In this document: positions 1 through 10,055 of the stretch, one piece after another
How positions within the stretch are numbered: position 1 is the stretch's first letter
Layout of the letters: every line of letters begins with the position of its first letter
Assembly (NCBI RefSeq): GCF_001262605.1
Contig: NZ_LGTC01000001.1
Span: forward strand, 5,590,001 to 5,654,000
Source: Pseudobacteroides cellulosolvens ATCC 35603 = DSM 2933
GTDB lineage: Bacteria; Bacillota; Clostridia; Acetivibrionales; DSM-2933
Reading direction: 5' to 3'
DNA length: 64,000 nt
Program-made: the position numbers and the translations under genes
The notes under the pieces: model-generated
What the model was told of the DNA's origin: nothing
The model's input: only the letters and a program-made list of their open reading frames with translations
Databases searched by the model: none

Positions 1-321
1 GCCTTCAGAGAATTATCCCATTCTCAACTTTCCATTTAGACATTTTATTTTCTTTTAATATTTTATCATATTCGACTACAATTTCCCATCTATTTAAACA
101 AAAAAACATTGAGTGTTAGCATACCCACACATATATAAATTAAAAAGGATATGTAATATACCCTAAACGGACATCTTGAATGAGTGCGGTATAACATATT
201 GAATTTGAAAGTTGAAAGTCTTTACTTTGTGCTAATCCATCATGTTTACATTGTTCATAGTTTCGATCTGTTCGTCTGTAAATTGGGCTTCTCAAAAGTC
301 ACTAAATCATTATCTCATAGC

Positions 322-408
322 ATCACCCCTGTAGGTGATATAAAAATATTGAATAACCCGTTGCCGACACTGTCGGAAAGCTGTATCTCCGTGGGGTGAG
401 AACCCCAC
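322..408. other. Cluster of short hairpins in the 1-506 gene-free stretch
   Basis: No convincing gene is seen in the first 506 bases. The stretch holds several compact inverted repeats. One stem is 322-327 with 334-339 (ATCACC/GGTGAT). The small palindrome CCGACACTGTCGG lies near 364-376. A strong stem is 391-397 with 402-408 (GTGGGGT/ACCCCAC) closed by a GAGA tetraloop. The hairpins lie downstream of the minus-strand DUF3991 gene. They may belong to a structured leader or an intergenic spacer of the mobile element. No known riboswitch consensus was recognised. Confidence 0.4.
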
Positions 409-426
409 TATTCCTGCCTTACCTTA

Positions 427-457
427 AAAGATAGAGGTCCACATGACCTCTATCTTT
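427..457. terminator. Perfect 13-bp hairpin, probable terminator after the DUF3991 gene
   Basis: Arms 427-439 and 445-457 are perfect reverse complements (AAAGATAGAGGTC) around a 5-nt loop. The hairpin sits about 50 bp beyond the stop of the minus-strand DUF3991 gene. The 3' arm ends in TTT but no long T-run follows on either strand. A second short palindrome, CTTCCTTAAGGAAG at 469-482 followed by a T6 run, may terminate plus-strand transcripts. Confidence 0.5.
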
Positions 458-506
458 CTGGTTCGGGTCTTCCTTAAGGAAGGTTTTTTACTAATGAGAA
501 AAAAGT

Positions 507-1559
507 TCATGGTTCCAGTCCCTCCAGTGAATTTTCATCTACGGCATCTTTTTCAAATTCCGCTCTTAGTTCATTTTCTCTGATATTATCTAAGTCTGCT
601 GGTGATTTGCCTTCTCTTATTCCAAGTAAATCCTGATTGAAATCCTTCAGGTGTGGTCTATGAATTGCAACATCATAGCCCATTTCACTATATTTATCAC
701 ACCATTTTCTCGCTGCTAACTGACCCCAATTTTTATAATAACCATCTTTATCCTTCGCAAGATAATCATTATCCAGTGCAAATATAATTTTATTTATTTC
801 AGGGTGCCAACTTAAATATCTTTCAAGGGCTCCATCCCAAGTACAACCAAGAGAAATCCTATGGTTATCCTTCCAATCTTTTTCATACATCCCAGCAAGT
901 GTAGCATGACTCATAGCATCAATAGGGCTTTCACATACAAACATAAGATTCCCTTTTCCCTCTATAACAAAAGGGTAACTTTTATCAGAATTAACTGCAT
1001 CCATTTTAAATGGTTTGCTACCATATGTACCTCGCATAGAACAGTATTTTGCATTTCCCGTCTCATCATATCCAACAAAAACACAGTTTCCATACTTTGC
1101 TTCCTGATAAATTTTCTTCTCATTCATTAATGATGATACAATTTGAGGATCAATGCCCCTTATAGAAATCAAATACCAATAAACCCTTTTGAAGTTTTCT
1201 GCTTTATCCGGAAGAAGTACTGCCCCCTTATCTTCTTTAACATAAGCTACGCTCTCACGAGTATAGCTCTCATAACGTTCTCCTAGCAGCATTGCTACAG
1301 CCTCCTGATAAGATGCATTCCCATATTTCATCACAAAATCAATTGGACCACCTTTTTCGTCGGCAGTCCAATGATAAAAACGATTACTATCTTTAAATAT
1401 ATATAGTCCTCCTGATTTTTTAGCATGCATTGCTTTACGCCCGCCTTTTTCAAGCTGGAATCCATATTGTCGAGCCAAGTCCAGTAGATTTACACTGTTA
1501 GCACGTTGGATTTCTTCATCAGTAAAATGGCGATATAATTTTCTTGTTTTTGTGGTCAT
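507..1559 (-). CDS. DUF3991/TOPRIM-type mobile-element protein (primase-like)
   Basis: The predicted protein has about 350 residues. It resembles the DUF3991 plus TOPRIM-like proteins that accompany conjugative elements of the Tn1549/CTn class. Its N-terminal part (roughly residues 5-90) resembles the zinc-finger-like end of DnaG-type primases, with a conserved F-x-W-x-A-D-E-K-G-G-x-x-x-D-F stretch. The C-terminal half has the acidic FALDNDYLAKD segment expected of a TOPRIM fold. A role in priming transferred or replicating element DNA is inferred from the family. The ATG at 1559 is preferred to the one at 1574 because GGAGGT lies 6 nt before it and overlaps the upstream ATG. It follows the helicase gene after about 20 bp and is the last gene of the parA-parB-helicase operon inside the window. 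Confidence 0.8.
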   Translation of the reverse strand: MTTKTRKLYRHFTDEEIQRANSVNLLDLARQYGFQLEKGGRKAMHAKKSGGLYIFKDSNRFYHWTADEKGGPIDFVMKYGNASYQEAVAMLLGERYESYTRESVAYVKEDKGAVLLPDKAENFKRVYWYLISIRGIDPQIVSSLMNEKKIYQEAKYGNCVFVGYDETGNAKYCSMRGTYGSKPFKMDAVNSDKSYPFVIEGKGNLMFVCESPIDAMSHATLAGMYEKDWKDNHRISLGCTWDGALERYLSWHPEINKIIFALDNDYLAKDKDGYYKNWGQLAARKWCDKYSEMGYDVAIHRPHLKDFNQDLLGIREGKSPADLDNIRENELRAEFEKDAVDENSLEGLEP

Positions 1560-1579
1560 TATGTGCACCTCCATTTCTG

Positions 1580-4500
1580 CTATCTTTCAGCAATTGCCAT
1601 TTCACATTTCACTTCCTCTGCCTGATACTCGCTTTCATTTCCTTGCCCATTTTCATCAACAATAACCGTTTCCTGTTCCCTTAACTCTTTAAACTCCAAT
1701 TTGGTGTTTATCTCTGCTTGGCGAGCTGAAAATTCATTCAGACGCACTTCAAATTCAAAAGGCTTATCTACTTCTGCCTTTGCTTCTTCAAGCTGTACTT
1801 TTGCATCCTCCAATTTCCTAACATTATCATTAAGAACACCATCAATTCTTTCTACAGCATTTTCTATTCTTGTTATACAACCAAGTTCAGAATTACTAAG
1901 GTCTACACGATAAGCTAATGCCCCTTTGATCTGCACCTCTATCTGTTCAAAGCATGTTCGAGCAAGTAAAATCTTAAAGCCACGATAAGTTCCAACTTCA
2001 AGGGGAGCACCATTTATAGCAATATCATTAATCTTACTCATCACTAGAAGTCTTTCTCCTGCTTTTACCCTTTCATCAAATGATTTTCCATCAATATTCA
2101 TGATGAAATCTTGGGAAGCAGATTTATCCCTCAAACTAATATCCTTTTTTAATGCTTCAATCTTTTGCTCACAATGGGCTATTAAGCCGGGATATTTGCT
2201 TTCAACATTACGCTTTAAAAATATCCTTTCATTATTCCAATTGGCTTTTAAAAGCTTTAACCTTGTAACTTCATTATCCACTTCCATTTTCTCAGCTAGC
2301 AAAGGATTTGAGGTTGCAATAGCCTTTACCTCAGCTGCCGATAAGACGGTCTCATCCATATCCTCACAAGAACGTGAAATACTTTTCCCTGTCATTACCT
2401 GACTTATATATTTCAGTTTTTGCTCTTGAATCTGCCACAAGTAGGCATCAAAGGTGCCTTTAGTAACATATCTAAAAATGTTTACTACCGAATTTTCATT
2501 CCCCTGCCTTAGGATTCTGCCATCCCGCTGCTCAATATCACTTGGCCTCCATGGACAATCAAGGTGATGTACGGCAATGAGTTTATTTTGAACATTAGTA
2601 CCAGTTCCAAGTTTCGATGTACTTCCAAGCAAGATTCTAACATCACCAGCTCTTACCCTTTCAAATAATGCTTCTCTTTGTTCATCCGTCTTTGCATCGT
2701 GAATAAAAGCTATCTCTCCAGCATGAATGCCTTTTTCAATAAGGCACTCCTTGATTTCATCATAAACGTTGAACTGTCCCGGCTTTGGAGTACCTGAGTC
2801 ACAAAATATGATTTGCGTTGAACGAGATTCTTGTGTAACTTTCCATACTTCAGAAACCTTTTGAATAGCAATATTTAGTTTACTTTCCTCATCATTTGGA
2901 GCTTCTCCAATGACCAATCGAGGGTCGATGGACATGAGCTTAGCTTCATTTGTAAGTTTCAGCATATTATCTACACATGCATCCACTTGCCCTGTACGAA
3001 TTTTCTCAGCTCGCTCTACAAAGGTTTCCATAAGCATTTTCTGAAATGGGGTCGCTTCTATTGCAATAATAGTTGCTTTACCACCATCAATATCAGGCGT
3101 TGGAAGTCTTAGCATATCTGCCGTCTGTATATCTGCCACAAGCCCAAACATATTCATAAGTTCAGGCAGGTTATGAAATTTTGCAAAACGATTTCTCATT
3201 CGATATCCAGAGCCTTCAGGAGTGATTTCCAAGGAGGATACCACTTCTCCAAAGGTAGCTGCCCAACTGTCAAAATAGTTTAGTCCCATTTTTTGAAGCA
3301 ACTGCGGTTGTAAGAATTTTTGCACCACATACATCTCACTCATACTATTTGAAATAGGAGTTCCTGTAGCGAATACAACCCCTTTTCCATTATTAATTTC
3401 TTGGAGATATTGACACTTCAAAAGCATATCTGAAGCTCTTTGGCTGGATGATTTCCCAATCCCTGCAACATTCCTCATTTTTGTATAACTAAAACAATTC
3501 TTATAAACATGAGCTTCATCCACAAACATGTAATCCACACCTAATTGTTCAAATGTTAAAAGGTCATCTTTCTTCCCCTCTGCCAAAAGCTTTGTCAGCC
3601 TGTTTTTAAGGTTATTCTGAAAGATGACCATTTGTTTTATTGACCAATTATCTCCCTTTTCATCACGAATCTTTTTTATAACATGAGAGATTTGATTAAT
3701 CTCATCATTAAGCTGCCTTTCCTGACGCTCTTTTGATATCGGTATTCTTTCAAACTGGCTGTGACCAATAATAATTGCATCATACTCACCCATGGCAATA
3801 CGAGATACAAATTTATTTCGATTGGATTTCTCAAAATCTTTCTTGGTTGTCACCAGTATTTTAGCCTGTGGAAAGAACCGATAAAATTCTTTTGCCCATT
3901 GTTCTGTCAAATGGTTTGGGACTACAAACATTGGTTTCTTGATTGCACCAATACTTTTTTGATACATTCCCGAAGCGATAAGTGCTGCTGTTTTACCTGC
4001 ACCAACTACATGTCCTGCTAATCCTGTGCCAGAATATATTACCCTAGCTGCAAAGTTCATTTGGTGAGGACGTAGCTTTATTTCATCACTCATTCCGGGA
4101 AAAACCAAGTGTGAACCATCATAAACTCTTGGTCTTATGGTATTGAATTTATCATTATAGATTTTTAGGAGTATCTCTGCTCTGTCTTTTTCATTAAACA
4201 ACCATCCTGCAAAAGCTTCCTTTATCTGATTTTGTTTGGCTCTTGCTATCATGGTCTCATTTGCATTAATGACATATTTGATTTGGTCCTTACCATTAGC
4301 ATCTATATATGGAACAGGGTCTCTTACTGTTGTGCTTTGGAGATTTAGGCAGTCCTCAAAAATCTGATAAGCATTTACTCTTTTTGTCCCATAGGTATTG
4401 TTAACTTTAACTGAGCTTGAATCTCTTGTCTTATTTAGCACACGCCATTGTGTTGTAAATTCCATATACTCCATATCTATAGCATCTTTTAAATAATAGG

Positions 4501-7500
4501 GAGTTCCAAAGGTTTCATGCATAAACTGACGATAATACTCTATGGGTATCCAAGGTGAGCCAATTCTAAAGTCGATTTCTCCAGGTAATAGTTTTTGAGG
4601 TTGCACTGATTCTAAAGCTTTTACATTCCTTGAGAATAGTTCAGGATATTCCTCTGCTTTCATTTTTGCATACAAAAGCTTATCCTTTACCTGTCCACTT
4701 AAGTATTCCTCATTAAGCTCCCATCCTTCATAGTAGTTCCCATAATACTTTTGAGGGTTTAAATAAATCCTATCTCCAAGTTCTTCAATTAATGTATCAG
4801 CACTTTTATTTGTTAATGCTTCCATATAGGATAAATCTATTTTCATTTTTACATTTAGGCTTATCTCAAGAGCTTCCTTTGCTGTTTGTGCATGTTGAGG
4901 CAAACGATATGATTTAATGGTTGCCTTATAAAATATTGGTGCCTTTGTCCATGTTTTTTTATCATGGCTCTGGTCTTCAATTGAACGAAGCAACGGGAAT
5001 TGGTCATCATCTGAAAACACTGCTATATTTGCTTTATCATTTATAAAACCACACTCTTTAACAAAACTATCATAAATATCATTTAATTTGTTCTGTGCAT
5101 CTTTAAGCTCGCTAGGCACATATTCCCTTGTTTGTACATCAATAACCTCTAATAGAGCTTCCCTTATTTCACAGAGTCCTTTAATCCTATCTGCCCTTTT
5201 ACCAGTGTAATCCTGTGGAATTAACTTATTGTGTTCACAGTAATAAATCTTATCTTCCATAACAACATAAGTATAATTCTTTGTTCCGGTAGTGGCATCA
5301 ATCTCTATGGATTCATTTTCAGGTTCCACTACCTCTTCTACTGGTATATCTGCTTCAGCATAGAATGTAGCCTTAAGTTTATTAATAGCTTTATTTAGTT
5401 CTTCATATAAGTCCTGTCCATCTGTTGCAATACAAGCTGTTCCATCTTCATTTCCATACATATTCCTGCTATACTGCATTTTCCCCAGTATCATATCCGG
5501 ATTATCAATAAAATATTGATTCATATGAATATAATCAGACTCTCTGGTATCCGTGAAAACCCAATCAGGCAGAGAAAACTTGTCGAGACTCCTTGGGCTG
5601 CTATACTTTTGGAAAAATAGAATATCAGCTGTAACCTCAGTTCCCGCAAGAGCCTTAAAAGCATTATTAGGAAGCCTGATAGCCCCTATTAAATCTGCTC
5701 TTTCTGCTATATATTTACGGACTTTTGTATCTTTCTTATCCATGGTGCCTTTACTTGTTATAAATCCGATAATTCCGCCAGGCTTAAGTAAATCCAAGGA
5801 CTTTGCAATGAAATAATCATGAATCAAAAAATTTTCATCAGCGTATCTTTTGTCATAAAGCTTAATATTGTTAAAAGGGATATTCCCAAGTATGATATCA
5901 AAAGAGTTGTCATCATAATTTGAAGTTTCATAGCCTTGTACACTGATTTCAGCCTTCTGATAGAGCTGCTTTGCTATTCTCCCGGTGATACTGTCAATTT
6001 CAATACCGTAAATAGCTGTGTCTTTAAAACCATCTGGAATAACCGAAAAGAAATTCCCTGTTCCCATAGCTGGGTCAAGTATCTTTCTATCTTTTCCACC
6101 TGTAAATCCAAACTGCCTAATTGCATTGTACATATGCTTTATTAAGTCAGGTTCAGTATAATATGCTGTTATTGTTGAATTTCTTGCATCCTCATACTCT
6201 TTTTCATAAAGTAAATGTTTCAGCTCCTGATATTCATTCTCCCAGCCTGTTACTGTATCAGAAAAAGCATTAGCGAGACCACCCCAGCCTACATAACGTG
6301 CTAAAACTATCTGCTCATCATGATTTGCAAGGCGATTTTCACTCTCAATCCTTTTTAACAACTTAATGGCTTCAATATTGTTTTTATATTTTGTTTTCGC
6401 TCCGTTTGGATAGAGACTATAGCTTTCTGAATACTGGAAGTTTATTTTACTTGGTGGCTCTTCATTAAATTTGTCATCAGCTTTGGGTTTTACTTCTTCT
6501 TGATTTTCTTTGGCTTCCAAGCTATTATTATCATTTTTCAAATCAACAGGATTCTTCAATTCTTCAATTGGCATGCCTAAAAATGCAGTATTAACATCAT
6601 TCAGAGCATCTTCATTTACATCAACACGATCAGGTATTAAAACTGCCGATTCTTCATTTTGAAGATTTTTTATTTCATTGGTGATATATCTTTCTTCATC
6701 AATAAGATTTTGAATAATGATTGCAGCTTTTAACCATGTTATCGTAGTATTGCGTTTCTCGCTGTTTTCATCAACCCAATCAAATGAAATTCCTTTGCTG
6801 TCATGGTTCTCAAAATGAATTCCATTTTTATTGACTGAATGACCACCAATTCCATATTCATTTTTTAAGAAAGCTGCAAATGCTGAACCTGTTGGATTTG
6901 TTTGTGAATACTCATAAATCCGTTTCTTACCACCTTCTATTAGGCTACCTTCTAGAAGAACAATCTCCATCAATTGCTCCTCGTGAGTTTTATCTTTTTT
7001 TGAGAATAATGACAACTGCTCGCTTTTCTTAATATTTTCTTGCATTAAAAATGAGCCACTGTCAGGTGACTCATCATGGGTTGGATTATAAATTTCGTTA
7101 TTAAGTTGGTTTATCTCACTTTGTATACCAGTTCCTTCAAGACTATTTCCTCCGCTGCTGCCTTTAGACTGTTCATATGTCTTGTCTTCTCCATTATGTC
7201 CTCTGTATTTGGCATCTTGTCTTTCATTAGCATCTGTTGTAATATGTTCTCTATTTTCTCTACTGCTTCTTCCTGAACTTTGTGCATTATCTCCATCAGT
7301 GTGCCATCCATTTTCAAAATCATATATCGCTGTGGCTTTTCTTCCTGTAGGTATTCCATTGCCATTCTGCCGTATTTGCCTAGTGGTTGGTCGTAATTGC
7401 TGTCGTTGGATACTTGAATGTTGGGAATATTCATTCCATCCTTCTCGGTATAATCCATCTTTAATATGCTCATCTGTAGTACTCCTTTCTCTATCAAGAG

Positions 7501-8221
7501 TTTTGATACTTCTTTCAATTTCTATTAAAATACCTTTTGAAACAGATGTAACCAAATGACCAAGCTTTGCAATTAAAGGCAGTGTATTATAATGTGCAAT
7601 GGTTACCATGCCATCTCCAATACCTATTTCTTCATCGGATAGCCCACATCTTTTCCCTACAAAGTATGAAATACTATCACTTAGCAGTTCTTGAAGCTGC
7701 AACTGCAATCCATCTTCAGGAAGACTTTCAAATATGCTATTTTCGACCCCATCCTGAAAACTCTGTAATTGCATATATTGATTTTCCATAACAGCTTTAT
7801 GTGATATTTGCTTGATGCATTCAGAGAAATTCTCTGTGTTTAAATTATATCCTTGTGAAAAATGTATAACAATATGTTTTTTGAGCTCATCATCAAACTT
7901 CCAGTTAGTAGCGACAACTTCTTTCCCATGGGTCTGGGAGACATCAAATAAATGTTTTATAGTAAGCCTCGCATTCTCATATTCACATACTGCAATGCCT
8001 GTAGAACCTTTATTTACATACCTTCCAACCCTATTCCATATAGCTGTTGGTGCAAGCATTGTTACATTTGGATTTTGAGCAAATATAAGCAGTGTGTTAT
8101 CGAAGCTATATTTATAAAATGTTGATGCAAACCTTAGATAATCTCGCCAGCTGCTTTCATTTCTTGTTATATGTGGAGCAATAGTTTCATAGATTGTCTT
8201 TAACTTTTCATCTTTTCTCAA
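1580..8221 (-). CDS. Giant ArdC-like / N6-DNA methylase / SNF2-type helicase mobile-element protein
   Basis: This is a 2213-residue multidomain protein typical of large conjugative elements. Residues 1-130 match the ArdC-like (DUF1738) ssDNA-binding/antirestriction N-domain. Around residue 716 is a SAM-binding DPAMGTGNF motif. Near 780 is LGNIPFNN, the N6-adenine methylase motif IV variant. From about 1400 a superfamily 2 helicase follows: Walker A VGAGKT (about 1407), DEAH box (about 1569), GTPISN (about 1618) and an arginine-finger motif QRDGRILRQGN (about 1900). The C-terminus has Glu/Lys-rich segments that look coiled-coil. The start ATG overlaps the parB stop by 4 bp, so the two are translationally coupled. 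Proposed roles are protecting element DNA from host restriction and remodelling it; the exact function is not established. Confidence 0.88.
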   Translation of the reverse strand: MRKDEKLKTIYETIAPHITRNESSWRDYLRFASTFYKYSFDNTLLIFAQNPNVTMLAPTAIWNRVGRYVNKGSTGIAVCEYENARLTIKHLFDVSQTHGKEVVATNWKFDDELKKHIVIHFSQGYNLNTENFSECIKQISHKAVMENQYMQLQSFQDGVENSIFESLPEDGLQLQLQELLSDSISYFVGKRCGLSDEEIGIGDGMVTIAHYNTLPLIAKLGHLVTSVSKGILIEIERSIKTLDRERSTTDEHIKDGLYREGWNEYSQHSSIQRQQLRPTTRQIRQNGNGIPTGRKATAIYDFENGWHTDGDNAQSSGRSSRENREHITTDANERQDAKYRGHNGEDKTYEQSKGSSGGNSLEGTGIQSEINQLNNEIYNPTHDESPDSGSFLMQENIKKSEQLSLFSKKDKTHEEQLMEIVLLEGSLIEGGKKRIYEYSQTNPTGSAFAAFLKNEYGIGGHSVNKNGIHFENHDSKGISFDWVDENSEKRNTTITWLKAAIIIQNLIDEERYITNEIKNLQNEESAVLIPDRVDVNEDALNDVNTAFLGMPIEELKNPVDLKNDNNSLEAKENQEEVKPKADDKFNEEPPSKINFQYSESYSLYPNGAKTKYKNNIEAIKLLKRIESENRLANHDEQIVLARYVGWGGLANAFSDTVTGWENEYQELKHLLYEKEYEDARNSTITAYYTEPDLIKHMYNAIRQFGFTGGKDRKILDPAMGTGNFFSVIPDGFKDTAIYGIEIDSITGRIAKQLYQKAEISVQGYETSNYDDNSFDIILGNIPFNNIKLYDKRYADENFLIHDYFIAKSLDLLKPGGIIGFITSKGTMDKKDTKVRKYIAERADLIGAIRLPNNAFKALAGTEVTADILFFQKYSSPRSLDKFSLPDWVFTDTRESDYIHMNQYFIDNPDMILGKMQYSRNMYGNEDGTACIATDGQDLYEELNKAINKLKATFYAEADIPVEEVVEPENESIEIDATTGTKNYTYVVMEDKIYYCEHNKLIPQDYTGKRADRIKGLCEIREALLEVIDVQTREYVPSELKDAQNKLNDIYDSFVKECGFINDKANIAVFSDDDQFPLLRSIEDQSHDKKTWTKAPIFYKATIKSYRLPQHAQTAKEALEISLNVKMKIDLSYMEALTNKSADTLIEELGDRIYLNPQKYYGNYYEGWELNEEYLSGQVKDKLLYAKMKAEEYPELFSRNVKALESVQPQKLLPGEIDFRIGSPWIPIEYYRQFMHETFGTPYYLKDAIDMEYMEFTTQWRVLNKTRDSSSVKVNNTYGTKRVNAYQIFEDCLNLQSTTVRDPVPYIDANGKDQIKYVINANETMIARAKQNQIKEAFAGWLFNEKDRAEILLKIYNDKFNTIRPRVYDGSHLVFPGMSDEIKLRPHQMNFAARVIYSGTGLAGHVVGAGKTAALIASGMYQKSIGAIKKPMFVVPNHLTEQWAKEFYRFFPQAKILVTTKKDFEKSNRNKFVSRIAMGEYDAIIIGHSQFERIPISKERQERQLNDEINQISHVIKKIRDEKGDNWSIKQMVIFQNNLKNRLTKLLAEGKKDDLLTFEQLGVDYMFVDEAHVYKNCFSYTKMRNVAGIGKSSSQRASDMLLKCQYLQEINNGKGVVFATGTPISNSMSEMYVVQKFLQPQLLQKMGLNYFDSWAATFGEVVSSLEITPEGSGYRMRNRFAKFHNLPELMNMFGLVADIQTADMLRLPTPDIDGGKATIIAIEATPFQKMLMETFVERAEKIRTGQVDACVDNMLKLTNEAKLMSIDPRLVIGEAPNDEESKLNIAIQKVSEVWKVTQESRSTQIIFCDSGTPKPGQFNVYDEIKECLIEKGIHAGEIAFIHDAKTDEQREALFERVRAGDVRILLGSTSKLGTGTNVQNKLIAVHHLDCPWRPSDIEQRDGRILRQGNENSVVNIFRYVTKGTFDAYLWQIQEQKLKYISQVMTGKSISRSCEDMDETVLSAAEVKAIATSNPLLAEKMEVDNEVTRLKLLKANWNNERIFLKRNVESKYPGLIAHCEQKIEALKKDISLRDKSASQDFIMNIDGKSFDERVKAGERLLVMSKINDIAINGAPLEVGTYRGFKILLARTCFEQIEVQIKGALAYRVDLSNSELGCITRIENAVERIDGVLNDNVRKLEDAKVQLEEAKAEVDKPFEFEVRLNEFSARQAEINTKLEFKELREQETVIVDENGQGNESEYQAEEVKCEMAIAER

Positions 8222-9246
8222 GCGGAATTAACCTCCTTCCTTTCGGGATGCATTTCAAAAAACAGTTCTAGTGCTTCTTCCACCACCTTCTCAATTTCAT
8301 TTGATTTAACATCTGGAGAAAAAAACTTTGAATACACCTTATGTTTGATTTTAATTGATGGATTTGTTGATTTTGGCTTTTTATTTATCTCACCGGATAA
8401 AATCTGATATATAACTTTTTCATTTAATTTGCCATCATTTGAATAACTTCTTAACATTTGTGTCTTCTTCATATCCACTTTAAACTCATTTTGAGAAAGC
8501 ACCTGCTCAATTTCTTTTTGCTCAGTTTCTTTTAAATATGATATATCAACGGCACATCTGATGGATATTTCATTGTTGTCAACTCTATCTTTAAGAGCAT
8601 TAATAACCTTATCAATTCGTAATAGCCTGGCAACTGTATTCTTTGAAAGTCCATACTCATTGCCTACTTTTTCCCTTGTCGTTAACTTCTGCCCCACTGG
8701 GGCAGAAGTTTCATTTCCCCTTATGTATTCAGGGTTTTCAAGTCTTTTAAGCTCATCAATTATGTCATTTCTTTTGCCTTGGGAGAACATTTTCGAGTGA
8801 CTTAGAGAAAGTACTGTTGATTTTTCTGATGGAAGCATATCTGTGAATGACCGCTGAATCACATTAGTTTCTACTACATACATAAGTGCTTCTTCATCTG
8901 TTAAGTACTCCTTTACTATACATGGGCCCTCAGTAAGTCCTGCAAACTTTGCCCCATTCATTCGATTGTGCCCGGCTAGCATTTCATACTCAAATCCATC
9001 TTCACCACATTCAATCTTTCTAACTATCATAGGAACCAAAACGCCATTTGCCTTTATGCTTTCAACTAAGTCATCAAGCCGTTCATCACTATATAGCCTA
9101 AATGGATGATTTTGATAGGGGCGAATTTTGTCGAACGCTATAGTCATAAATACTTTATCATTTGCTTGAATTGGTAATGTTGGTTCATCTGCCATTAATA
9201 ATTCATCAAGGGATTTTACTTTCTTTGCGGTTGGTCTAGTTACCAT
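8218..9246 (-). CDS. parB: ParB/Spo0J-family partition protein
   Basis: The 342-residue protein has an N-terminal ParB/Srx NTPase-like domain (about residues 30-130, with an E-M-L-A-G-H-N-R-M-N-G-A-K box). A central HTH follows (about 190-215, T-R-E-K-V-G-N-E-Y-G-L-S-K-N-T-V-A-R), then a C-terminal tail. It should bind parS-like sites and act with the adjacent ParA to stabilise the element. Its start overlaps the end of parA by 11 bp, with an AGGAG site inside parA. The coding region contains a perfect GC-rich 12-bp inverted repeat (8684-8710), listed separately. No chromosomal partners such as rsmG or noc lie nearby, so this is an element-borne copy. Confidence 0.9.
   Translation of the reverse strand: MVTRPTAKKVKSLDELLMADEPTLPIQANDKVFMTIAFDKIRPYQNHPFRLYSDERLDDLVESIKANGVLVPMIVRKIECGEDGFEYEMLAGHNRMNGAKFAGLTEGPCIVKEYLTDEEALMYVVETNVIQRSFTDMLPSEKSTVLSLSHSKMFSQGKRNDIIDELKRLENPEYIRGNETSAPVGQKLTTREKVGNEYGLSKNTVARLLRIDKVINALKDRVDNNEISIRCAVDISYLKETEQKEIEQVLSQNEFKVDMKKTQMLRSYSNDGKLNEKVIYQILSGEINKKPKSTNPSIKIKHKVYSKFFSPDVKSNEIEKVVEEALELFFEMHPERKEVNSA
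8684..8710. repeat. Perfect 12-bp inverted repeat inside parB
   Basis: AACTTCTGCCCC (8684-8695) is followed by a 3-nt spacer and its exact reverse complement (8699-8710). It encodes the S-A-P-V-G-Q-K-L segment just before the HTH of ParB. It is far more GC-rich than its surroundings. It could be a ParB-binding site or an mRNA hairpin. Confidence 0.6.
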
Positions 9247-10021
9247 TCATTATCAACTCCTTTGCTACTTCGTTATAAGCAATTCCAGCTTTTGATTTCC
9301 TGTCAAAATCAACAATACTCATACCATATCTGTTGGCTTCTCCAACTCTTATGGAACGTGGAATATGTACTTTAAAAATCTTCATTCCATTTTTATATGC
9401 TTCTGTTACCTCTTCACAGACTTCCTTATGAAGATTTGTCTGCATATCACACATAGTCAGAAGGATTCCCTCAAATTGAATTTTCGGATTGATTCTTTTT
9501 CTTATCTTCAAGATAGTCTTTGTTAAATCTGTGAGTCCCATTGTAGCATAATACTCCGGATTGATTGGAATAATCACACTATCAGCAGCTGATAAAGCAT
9601 TGATAGTAAGCGGTCCTAAAGATGGATTTGTATCAATGAGAATATAATCATAATCCTTTCTGAGTGGTTCCAGGATATTGGCAAGTAGCTTCTCGCTTCC
9701 CATTTCCATACGCAAATTGGCTTCAACTACCGATAAATGAATACTACTTGGAATAAAGTCCACGTTTCCATGGGTATAAATATATTCCTTTGGATATGGA
9801 AGCTGTTCCTCATCCATAGCCTTGTACATTATCTCGGCGATTGTGGTTGTTATTTTAGTATTCTCATCTGCGAATGATGAAGTGAGATTAGATTGCGGGT
9901 CGAAATCTAAAGCTAGTACCTTCTTTCCCTGCTCCCCAAGGGAAAATGCCATATTCCTTACACTAGTGGTTTTGGCTACACCACCTTTTTGGTTTGCAAC
10001 TGCTATAATCTTTGCATTCAT
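9236..10021 (-). CDS. parA: ParA-family partition ATPase
   Basis: The protein has about 261 residues and a deviant Walker A motif N-Q-K-G-G-V-A-K-T-T near the N-terminus. It also has a switch I-like F-D-P-Q-S-N and a Walker B D-Y-I-L-I-D-T-N-P-S-L-G, which together are diagnostic of the ParA/Soj/MinD family. It hydrolyses ATP on nucleoid DNA and moves ParB-bound DNA. The ATG at 10021 is preferred to an in-frame GTG at 10027 because AAGGG then has normal spacing. It is the first gene of the leftward operon parA-parB-helicase-DUF3991. The upstream region has palindromes facing a divergent HTH gene, suggesting repressor control. Confidence 0.92.
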   Translation of the reverse strand: MNAKIIAVANQKGGVAKTTSVRNMAFSLGEQGKKVLALDFDPQSNLTSSFADENTKITTTIAEIMYKAMDEEQLPYPKEYIYTHGNVDFIPSSIHLSVVEANLRMEMGSEKLLANILEPLRKDYDYILIDTNPSLGPLTINALSAADSVIIPINPEYYATMGLTDLTKTILKIRKRINPKIQFEGILLTMCDMQTNLHKEVCEEVTEAYKNGMKIFKVHIPRSIRVGEANRYGMSIVDFDRKSKAGIAYNEVAKELIMNGN

Positions 10022-10055
10022 AGACACCCTTCTTTCTTTTAATCTTCATTTGTGC

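Noticed and set aside
184..399. 71-codon plus-strand frame near the left end
   Set aside because: No Shine-Dalgarno site, no recognisable motif, and it runs through the hairpin cluster.
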